NCBI GenBank assembly: GCA_903871975.1
Contig: CAIQIY010000272.1
Location: 1 to 8,843 of the forward strand
Reading direction: 5' to 3'
DNA length: 8,843 nt
Source of the DNA: an uncultured Chloroflexota bacterium
Lineage (GTDB): Bacteria > Chloroflexota > Chloroflexia > Chloroflexales > Roseiflexaceae
Below, piece by piece: positions 1 through 6,408 of the stretch. The notes under the pieces are model-generated. The model worked only from the letters and a program-made list of their open reading frames with translations, was not told the origin of the DNA and made no database searches. Each line of letters begins with the position of its first letter. The stretch's first letter is position 1. A program made the translations under genes and the position numbers.

Positions 1-3000
1 ACCGCCTCCCGCGCCAGCGACCTGCCGGTCGCGATCCTCAACCTGTTCACCGAGCGGATCGCGCTGCGCCAGGCCGAGGCTGCCGATTTCCGCACCATCC
101 TGGGTGCGAGCGTGGTCGAACTGGGCGACATCCCCGGCCGTGGCTACGTACGCCTCGGCTTGCGGCCGCTGCAGTTCCAGATTGCGCTGACTGCGCCACA
201 CCTGAGCGACGAAGAGCTCGCCAGGCGCCAGGCCGAGACCGAGACGCAGCGCGAGCAGGCCGAGTTGCGGCGGCTGGCCGAGGCGTTGCAGGCCCAGCTG
301 GCCAACGAGCGCCGGGTCGTCATGCCGCAGCCGGTCGGCATGCTGCCACGCGCGGCGCTGTTCCGCGACCTGTTGCGCGCGACGCCCGGGTTTCCGCAGG
401 GAGCGTTCTGGCAGGCGCTCGAGCAATGGGTGCGCACCGCCTGGCGCCGCAGCGCCGATCCCACCGAAGCCGATTACCTTGAAGTGCTGATCGGCATCAT
501 CTCGGGTGGCCGGCCACGGACCCTGCGGCTGCAGGCACAGGCCGACGGCGTGCACGGCATGGTGGCCGGTGGCACCGGCTCGGGCAAGTCCGAGTTGCTG
601 ACGACCATGATCGTCGCGTTGGCGTTGCGATACGATCCATACGCGGTGAACTTCGTGCTGGTCGACTTCAAGGGTGGCGGTGCGTTCGAGCCATTCCGTA
701 CGCTGCCCCATTGTGTCGATGTGGTCACCAACCTCAATCCGGCGGCGGTGCGGCGCATGTTCGTGGCGATCAACGCCGAGATGGATCGACGGCAGGCGCT
801 GAACACGGATGCCGGCGTCAAGGACATCGTCGAGTATCGCAAGAAGGGATTGCACCTGCAGCGCGCGCCGCTGCCGTTCTTGTACATCATCATCGACGAG
901 TACTCGGAGATGATCGCCACCAGCCCCGAGTTCCGCGAGTCGCTCGATCGAATCGCGCGCGTCGGCCGCTCGCTGGGGGTGCATCTGCTGCTGGCCTCGC
1001 AGAAACCCGCCGGCGTGAGCGATCAGATGCGGGCGAACATCAAGCTGCGCCTGTGCCTGCGCGTCGAGGATGTCGAGACCAGCAAGGAACTCCTGCGCCG
1101 ACCGGACGCTGCGCTGCTGCCGGGCGGCATGCCGGGCCGTGGGTATCTGCAGGTCGGCAACACCAATCCCGAGCTCATCCAGGTGTCGTATACCGGCGAG
1201 GCGGTGCGCGCGCGCGCCGGCGAACCGGCGCTGCCGGCGTTCTGCGCACCGCACGAGAGCGGCGAGCCGCGGCGCTTCTTCGAGGTGGTGGTGGCGCTGG
1301 CCAATCAGCTGCTCGGTAGCACACCGCGGCCGCAAGCACCGTGGCCGCCATTCCTGCCCGATGCCGTGGGGCTCAACCGCACGCTCGATCCGAAGTACTT
1401 TGTCGTCGATCGCGGCGAGCCTGGTCGGCCGATGCTCAATCCGGCGGTCGCCGACTGGATGGCCGGCCGTGGTCAGTGGCCCCGCCTCGATTGGCTGCAG
1501 CGCGCCGGGCGCGCGGCGGTCGGCTTGATGGACGATCCGTTCACCGGTGTGCAACGGCCATTGACCATCGATCTCAATCGCGGCCACGCGGTGGTGTTCG
1601 GCGCATCGGGCAGCGGCAAGACGACGTTCATCCGCACGCTGGTGCTCAGCATGGCGGTCGGCCACAGCCCCGATGCGTTCCATGCCCACCTGCTGGACCT
1701 CGGCGGGCGCAACCTGGCGGCGTTGCGCGATGTGCCGCACGTGGGGACGGTGATCATCCCCGATGAGGGCGGCTACGAGGAGCGCGTCCAGCAGTTGTGG
1801 CGCGAATTGGTGGCGATCATCGATGAACGCAAGCGGCTGTTCGGCGATGCCCGCGCGTCGACGCTGAACGAGTACAACAGCAAGGCGGCCACGCCCGAGC
1901 CGTTGATCCTGGTCGCATTTGACAACTTTGCCGAGTTCATCGATACGTTCGGCCCGAATAGCCGCAACGACCGCGAGGGCAATCCGTTCGATACGTTCGT
2001 CATGCTGGCACGTCAGGGGCGCGCCTTCGGCCTCACGTTCCTGATCACCGTCGAACGATTGAATGTGCTCTCGAGCAAGCTGTATGCGCTGTTCAGCGAG
2101 CGGTTTGCGCTGCGCCTGACCGAAGTCGACGACTATGGTGCAATTGTCGGTGCCCAGCTGCCGGTACCCGACGACGCGCCAGGGCGTGGTTACACGCGTT
2201 TCGGCGGTCGCCCGCTGATGTTCCAGGTGGCGTTGATCGCGCGCCCGCCGGGCAACGTGTCGCGCAGCGAGGCCGATTACCTCGAGCTGCTGGGCGAACG
2301 CATGCGGGCATCCATCGCCCGGACCGGCCCGCTGCAGCGACCACCACGGCGCATCAACGCGCTGGCGACGAGCGTCAACTACCGTGCGATGCTGGCCGAG
2401 ACGCTGGCGATTGATGGCAACGCGCCGCATTTCATCGATGCCTTCGAGGCGAGCATGCGCCAGATGTGGCGCCACAATGCCGCGGCCGCCGGTGCCGACT
2501 GGCTGCACGTCGAGGTGGGGGTGATCGGCGGCGACGCGCGGCGCGTGCTGTATATCAAGGCGCAGGCCGACGGCGTGCATGGCATGGTCGCCGGCGGCAC
2601 CGGCTCGGGCAAGTCCGAACTGCTCACCACCCTGATCGTCGGCATGGCCGTGCGCTACGATCCGAGTACGCTCAACTTCGTGCTGGTCGATTACAAGGGT
2701 GGCGGCGCGTTCGAGCCGTTCCGCCGCCTGCCACATACCGTCGATCTGGTGACCAATCTCAACAAGGCTGCGGTGCGCCGGATGTTCGTCGCCATCAATG
2801 CCGAGATGGATCGACGCCAGGCACTCAATACCAGCGTCGGCGCAAAGGACATCGTCGAATACCGCGGCAAGGGCTTCCATCTCACCCATCAGCCACTGCC
2901 GTTCCTGTTCATCTTCATCGACGAGTACGCCGAGATGATCTCGGATAGCCCGGAGTTCCGCGATTCGCTCGAGCGCATCGCCCGCGTCGGCCGCTCGCTG

Positions 3001-5514
3001 GGGGTTCATCTGCTGCTGGCCTCGCAGAAGCCCGCCGGCGTGAGCGACCAGATGCGTGCCAACATCAAGTTGCGCCTGTGTCTGCGCGTCGAAGATGTCG
3101 AGACGAGCAAGGAGTTGCTGCGCCGGCCCGATGCGGCGTTGCTGCCGAGTGGCATGCCGGGCCGTGGGTATCTGCAGGTGGGCAACACCAATCCCGAGCT
3201 CATCCAGGTGGCATATGCCGGATTACGTCAACCCGACGACCGTCAGACGCCGGTGTTATGGCCGGGGCGGCCGGCCGAAGCCGCCGGCGACGGTGAAGTA
3301 CCGCGGTTGTTCGAAGCCGTCGTCGAGGTCTCGGCGCGTCTGTGGGGCGCCGCGCCGGTAACACGCCCATGGCCGGCGTTCCTGCCGACGCGCCTGACCC
3401 TCGAGACACCGACAGCGCATGGCCTGCTGGTGCCCGAGGTGAGCGACTGGATCAATGGCGAGCGGTCGGCATGGCCGGCGCATTCGGCCACCGAACTGAC
3501 GGTGACCTACGGGATCGCCGACGATCCCTACCAGGCCCGGCAGTTCCCCGTGGCATTGAATCTGGCGCGTGGTCATCTGGCGATCCTGGGCGACACCAGT
3601 GCCGGCAAATCGTCGCTGCTGCGCACCATCGTGATTGGCCTGGCGGCGCGCTACAGCCCGCGGCAGCTGCAGGTGTACATCCTCGACATGGGCGGCCACA
3701 GCTTCGAGGGATTGCGTAGCCTGCCGCACGTCGGCGCCGTCATCTGCGCCGATGAAACCAAGTTCCGTGAGCGGCTGACCCGGCTCATCCGCATGCTCGA
3801 ACGCCTCATCGAGGAGCGGCAGCGCGTGCTGGCCGACGCCGGCATCGACTCACTGGTCGCCTACAACGCGTTGCCCGGTGTGACTGGCATCGCAGCCACG
3901 CTGGTGGTGATCGACAACATGGCCGAACTGCGGGCCGACTACGAGCTGCTGATGGACGGCGATCTCGCTGCAGTGGTGCGCCGCAGCCTCGCGGTCGGCA
4001 TCGTGTTCGTCGCCACCGGCAATACCACCAATAACTTCGGCAGAATGTTCGGGTTGTTCAACGATCGCCTGACATTGCGGCAATCGGATGTCGAACGCTA
4101 CCAGGATGTCGTCGGCCGCGTGGCCGGCGATCTCGATCCGGTGCCGGGGCGCGGCTACATCCTGACCGATGATCGGCGCGCATTGCACTTCCAGGCGGCG
4201 ACGGCGCTGGGCCTGCCAGACGCGCCCGGCCGCACGCAGCGCAGCGACAGCGAGGACATCGCGCGGCTGGTCGCGGCGATGGCGCGAGCAGCACACGCGG
4301 CCGGCATGTCCAGGACGCCGCCGGTGCCCACGCTCGAGGAGCGGATCGCGCTACGGCCGCTGTTGCGCCAGACGCCAGTGCGCTCCGGCGCGATGACGGC
4401 GGTGATCGGCAAGGACGATCAGCTCGGGCCGGCGCTCGTCGATCTGGCGTTGCTCGGGCCGCATTTCATCATCAGCGGGCCGCCGCTGTCGGGCAAGACG
4501 ACGGCGCTCACTGCGCTGGTGTTGTCGCTGGCGACAAGCTGTGCGCCCGATGAGCTGCGCATCGTGCTGATCGATCCGCAGGCGCGTCTGTTCGAGCCGG
4601 CAGGTCGCGGCCTGGGTGCGCTGCCGCACGTGCTGGCCCGGATCACCGAGGCCAGTGAGCTGCCCGGGCTGGTCGAGCAGATCCGCGAAGAATTCGAGGG
4701 CCGCGATGATGTGCCGCCGCTGCTGATCGCCATCGACAACTACGACGAGTTCGGCGAGGACATCGAACGCAGCCAGCGCGATGCTGCGGCGACGTTCGCC
4801 AACCAGGTGCGACGTTACGGCCGCGCCGGGCTGCACGTCGTCGTCGCCGGCACCTTCGACTCCAGTGCGACATCGGAGCTGCGGCGGCGCGTCGCGTCGC
4901 CCGGCTATGGGCTGGCGCTCCAGAGCGATCCTACCTCGGGGCCAGTGCGCGCCAACCGTAGCCCGCTCGGCGCGCGCGACGCACTGCCGGTGGCGCGCGG
5001 CTTCCGCGTCAAGGCCGGCCAGACGACGATGGTCCAGGTGGCATCGCTCGACGAGCAGGCCGGCGAGGGCGATCCAGCCGAGGCTGCAGCGCGCGCCGTC
5101 GAGGCAGTCGCAGCATACGTCGATGGTATCCGGGCGCGCTACGAAGGGATGCAAGGCGCTTGGATCAGCGTCGTCGCGGCACCGGACGATGTGGCTGCAG
5201 CAACACCGGCACAGCCGGCCGCCAAGCCTGCGCTGACCCGTGCGTTGCCGGTGCTGGTGCTGGCGCTGCAGCGCGACACGCAGCGCCAGCAGCAAGGCGT
5301 CGCGGATGCCGGCGCGCTGGTGGAACGCGTCGCTGCGATGGACGAAGCAGCGTGGTCGACGCCGGCGGCGGTCGCCGAGGTGCTCACGCTGGCGCTCATC
5401 CGTGAGCGTGTCGCCCGCGACAAGGAGCCGGTGGCGCTGGCCGAGGCGATGGTGCTGATGTACGAAAGCGATGTCGATCGGTTGATCGTGGCCCTGCAGG
5501 AGTACCTGGCGTGA
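1..5514 (+). CDS. EssC/EccC-like multi-domain FtsK/SpoIIIE ATPase of a type VII-like secretion system (5' partial)
   Basis: The frame is open from base 1, with no start in the window, and stops at TGA 5512-5514, leaving 1837 codons (numbered here from base 1). It is a P-loop translocation motor of the FtsK/SpoIIIE class; EssC/EccC homologues power export of WXG100-type substrates. Visible in order: the tail of an ATPase domain (1-65); a charged, probably coiled-coil stretch (69-105); D1 with GGTGSGKSE (K196) and Walker B IIIDEY (D299/E300); D2 with GASGSGKTT (K540) and FDN (D641/N642); D3 with GGTGSGKSE (K871) and FIDEY (D974/E975); D4 with GDTSAGKSS (K1203) and VIDN (D1305/N1306); D5 with GPPLSGKTT (K1499) and AIDN (D1579/N1580); and a C-terminal region of about 155 residues. 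D1 and D3 look catalytically complete; D2, D4 and D5 have Asn in place of the Walker B Glu, as in the degenerate domains 2-3 of EccC. The usual family member has three such domains, so this one is enlarged by tandem duplication. The N-terminal FHA or membrane segments expected of the family would lie upstream. The family call is secure; the role in type VII secretion is inferred from the neighbours. Confidence 0.9.
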   Translation, partial: TASRASDLPVAILNLFTERIALRQAEAADFRTILGASVVELGDIPGRGYVRLGLRPLQFQIALTAPHLSDEELARRQAETETQREQAELRRLAEALQAQLANERRVVMPQPVGMLPRAALFRDLLRATPGFPQGAFWQALEQWVRTAWRRSADPTEADYLEVLIGIISGGRPRTLRLQAQADGVHGMVAGGTGSGKSELLTTMIVALALRYDPYAVNFVLVDFKGGGAFEPFRTLPHCVDVVTNLNPAAVRRMFVAINAEMDRRQALNTDAGVKDIVEYRKKGLHLQRAPLPFLYIIIDEYSEMIATSPEFRESLDRIARVGRSLGVHLLLASQKPAGVSDQMRANIKLRLCLRVEDVETSKELLRRPDAALLPGGMPGRGYLQVGNTNPELIQVSYTGEAVRARAGEPALPAFCAPHESGEPRRFFEVVVALANQLLGSTPRPQAPWPPFLPDAVGLNRTLDPKYFVVDRGEPGRPMLNPAVADWMAGRGQWPRLDWLQRAGRAAVGLMDDPFTGVQRPLTIDLNRGHAVVFGASGSGKTTFIRTLVLSMAVGHSPDAFHAHLLDLGGRNLAALRDVPHVGTVIIPDEGGYEERVQQLWRELVAIIDERKRLFGDARASTLNEYNSKAATPEPLILVAFDNFAEFIDTFGPNSRNDREGNPFDTFVMLARQGRAFGLTFLITVERLNVLSSKLYALFSERFALRLTEVDDYGAIVGAQLPVPDDAPGRGYTRFGGRPLMFQVALIARPPGNVSRSEADYLELLGERMRASIARTGPLQRPPRRINALATSVNYRAMLAETLAIDGNAPHFIDAFEASMRQMWRHNAAAAGADWLHVEVGVIGGDARRVLYIKAQADGVHGMVAGGTGSGKSELLTTLIVGMAVRYDPSTLNFVLVDYKGGGAFEPFRRLPHTVDLVTNLNKAAVRRMFVAINAEMDRRQALNTSVGAKDIVEYRGKGFHLTHQPLPFLFIFIDEYAEMISDSPEFRDSLERIARVGRSLGVHLLLASQKPAGVSDQMRANIKLRLCLRVEDVETSKELLRRPDAALLPSGMPGRGYLQVGNTNPELIQVAYAGLRQPDDRQTPVLWPGRPAEAAGDGEVPRLFEAVVEVSARLWGAAPVTRPWPAFLPTRLTLETPTAHGLLVPEVSDWINGERSAWPAHSATELTVTYGIADDPYQARQFPVALNLARGHLAILGDTSAGKSSLLRTIVIGLAARYSPRQLQVYILDMGGHSFEGLRSLPHVGAVICADETKFRERLTRLIRMLERLIEERQRVLADAGIDSLVAYNALPGVTGIAATLVVIDNMAELRADYELLMDGDLAAVVRRSLAVGIVFVATGNTTNNFGRMFGLFNDRLTLRQSDVERYQDVVGRVAGDLDPVPGRGYILTDDRRALHFQAATALGLPDAPGRTQRSDSEDIARLVAAMARAAHAAGMSRTPPVPTLEERIALRPLLRQTPVRSGAMTAVIGKDDQLGPALVDLALLGPHFIISGPPLSGKTTALTALVLSLATSCAPDELRIVLIDPQARLFEPAGRGLGALPHVLARITEASELPGLVEQIREEFEGRDDVPPLLIAIDNYDEFGEDIERSQRDAAATFANQVRRYGRAGLHVVVAGTFDSSATSELRRRVASPGYGLALQSDPTSGPVRANRSPLGARDALPVARGFRVKAGQTTMVQVASLDEQAGEGDPAEAAARAVEAVAAYVDGIRARYEGMQGAWISVVAAPDDVAAATPAQPAAKPALTRALPVLVLALQRDTQRQQQGVADAGALVERVAAMDEAAWSTPAAVAEVLTLALIRERVARDKEPVALAEAMVLMYESDVDRLIVALQEYLA
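541..1185 (+). repeat. Tandem intragenic repeat, copy 1 (catalytic ATPase domain D1)
   Basis: This 645-base segment encodes the core of catalytic domain D1, from the ADGVHGMVAG block through the Walker A, the DFKGGGAFEPF block, the DEY Walker B and the ASQKPAG block to PELIQV. It aligns without any gap to 2566-3210 at a constant offset of 2025 bases. By eye the two copies differ at about 28 of 215 residues. The last 79 residues (949-1185) differ at only one residue, with about 22 base differences, almost all silent. This shows an internal duplication of the gene. Confidence 0.9.
2566..3210 (+). repeat. Tandem intragenic repeat, copy 2 (catalytic ATPase domain D3)
   Basis: This is the second copy of the catalytic ATPase core and encodes domain D3. 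It is collinear with 541-1185 with no insertions or deletions. Walker A Lys is encoded at 2611 and the Walker B Asp-Glu at 2920-2925. The differences cluster in the middle of the domain, around the positions that follow the P-loop helix and the loop before Walker B. The motif-bearing ends are almost unchanged. The flanking domains D2 and D4 are also related to each other but much more diverged, so the duplicated unit was probably catalytic plus degenerate domain. Confidence 0.9.
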
Positions 5515-5558
5515 CGGGGCTGAAGCGCATCACATGATCAACCGTCGGCGCGGCGCCG

Positions 5559-5567
5559 TGCTACGAT
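5559..5567 (+). promoter_or_regulatory. Possible extended -10 promoter element
   Basis: The sequence TGCTACGAT matches an extended -10 box (TGn followed by a TAnnAT-like hexamer). It lies in the gap upstream of the Ubl-FHA gene. The region 17 bases further upstream (CAACCG at 5539-5544) is a poor -35 box, and the element is about 175 bases from the start codon. The match is weak and could occur by chance. Confidence 0.2.
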
Positions 5568-5726
5568 GCAGCACGAACAGACCGTCGCGGCACGCGACGC
5601 TGGTTCGGCCACAGGTGGGCGCGGCGGGGCGTCGGTACCCACGAGCAACGCCCACCACACGATGCCGCGGGCCTCGTCCGGATGGCAGTTTGGTTGATAT
5701 GACAACGACCGCCGGTCGCACCGATG

Positions 5727-5733
5727 AAAGGAG
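5727..5733 (+). promoter_or_regulatory. Ribosome binding site that fixes the Ubl-FHA start
   Basis: AAAGGAG ends 8 bases before the ATG at 5742. An in-frame ATG at 5724 lies immediately before this motif, so using it would place the Shine-Dalgarno inside the coding region and leave that ATG without its own. The start at 5742 is therefore preferred. Confidence 0.8.
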
Positions 5734-5741
5734 AAGCCCGA

Positions 5742-6380
5742 ATGACGGGAGTGAATCGCATCACGCTGCAGGTCGAGCTGCCAGGCAGGCAACCGGAAGA
5801 GGCGCGGGTCTTGCCGAATCTCACGGCGATGCAATTCATCGACGCGATCCTGACCGAGTTCCGCAATGAGATCGAGCACCTGAGCGATGTGCCGGCACGC
5901 TACCAGCTGGTACGCAGCGGCGGCACGGCACTCGACGACGATCGGCCGCTCGGTGACCAACTGCGCGAGGGCCAGGTGCGTCTCGTCGAGCGTCGACCGA
6001 AGCTACCCGACGGCACAGCCGCGCCGTCGCGGCCATGTTATCTGCGCGATCTCGCCAGTGGCACGGTCTATCCGATCCTCTGGCTCCCTGCGCTGATCGG
6101 GCGCAGCGACGCCAACCTGCCGAACAATGAGTTGATCGCCGTCGATCTCGCCAGCGCACCAGCCGGCCGACGCGTCTCGCGGCGCCACGTGCGACTGTCC
6201 GACGTGCGTGGTCAATTCGCGGTTGCCCGCGTCCCCGAATCCCACGCCAATCCCGTCAATGTGCGCCGCACCGACGGCACGGTCGAGGATGTCGCCGAAA
6301 CGCCGGTGGTGGCGCGGCATGGCGACGTCCTCGTGTTGCCACACAGCCAGATCGAGTTGAAGGTGCTGCTGCCGGTCTGA
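5742..6380 (+). CDS. Ubiquitin-like (YukD/EsaB-type) domain fused to an FHA domain
   Basis: A 212-residue protein, predicted cytosolic: no signal peptide or membrane helix is seen. Residues 1 to about 85 have the beta-grasp pattern of the YukD/EsaB ubiquitin-like family: an opening beta hairpin (RITLQVELPG), a helix (TAMQFIDAILTEF), then YQLVRSGGTAL and the closing RPLGDQLREGQVRLVER, which resembles the LxDxxxLGDQL signature of Ubl proteins. It lacks a C-terminal Gly-Gly tail, so conjugation is not expected. After a short Pro-rich linker, residues about 95-212 fit an FHA domain: IGR (G120/R121), VSRRHVRL (S146, H149) and an Asn-containing loop NPVNV (N170, N173). FHA domains bind phosphothreonine peptides, so the protein probably docks on a phosphorylated partner. 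Stand-alone YukD/EsaB proteins are about 80 residues and accompany EssC in type VII loci, and the upstream EssC-like gene supports the assignment. The next gene follows after 28 bases, suggesting co-transcription. FHA call good; Ubl call moderate to good. Confidence 0.8.
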   Translation: MTGVNRITLQVELPGRQPEEARVLPNLTAMQFIDAILTEFRNEIEHLSDVPARYQLVRSGGTALDDDRPLGDQLREGQVRLVERRPKLPDGTAAPSRPCYLRDLASGTVYPILWLPALIGRSDANLPNNELIAVDLASAPAGRRVSRRHVRLSDVRGQFAVARVPESHANPVNVRRTDGTVEDVAETPVVARHGDVLVLPHSQIELKVLLPV

Positions 6381-6396
6381 GCCGCAGCACCGTGCC

Positions 6397-6403
6397 GAGG
6401 AGG
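6397..6403 (+). promoter_or_regulatory. Ribosome binding site of the vWA-FHA gene
   Basis: GAGGAGG lies 5 bases before the ATG at 6409 and 11 bases before a second in-frame ATG at 6415. Spacing slightly favours 6409, but both are possible; the choice changes the protein by only two residues, ahead of the signal peptide. Confidence 0.7.
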
Positions 6404-6408
6404 ATGGA

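Larger units (their letters stand above)
5515..5741. other. Intergenic gap between the ATPase and Ubl-FHA genes
   Basis: This is 227 bases without a gene I can support, unusually wide for this tightly packed locus. The small + strand frame opening at 5534 would overlap the next gene out of frame and encodes an Arg-rich, low-complexity peptide with no domain, so I treat it as non-coding. No hairpin followed by a T run is seen, so there is no evident intrinsic terminator for the ATPase gene. The gap may carry a promoter for the downstream pair of genes. Confidence 0.6.

Noticed and set aside
4351..5295. Long open frame on the - strand (314 codons) inside the ATPase gene
   Set aside because: It lies opposite ATPase domain D5 and its C-terminal region, is rich in Arg/Gln/His with no domain pattern, and such mirror frames are common in GC-rich genes.
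112..5514. ATG at 112 as the real start of the ATPase
   Set aside because: There is no ATG codon at 112 (it is GTG), no Shine-Dalgarno precedes it, and bases 1-111 in the same frame encode a clear continuation of an ATPase domain, so the gene begins upstream of the window.
5724..5741. Upstream in-frame ATG as start of the Ubl-FHA gene
   Set aside because: The strong AAAGGAG at 5727-5733 would lie inside the coding region; it is correctly spaced for the ATG at 5742.
5534..5869. Small + strand frame (111 codons) beginning in the gap
   Set aside because: It runs out of frame into the Ubl-FHA gene, has an Arg-rich low-complexity translation without a WXG motif, and no convincing ribosome binding site precedes it.
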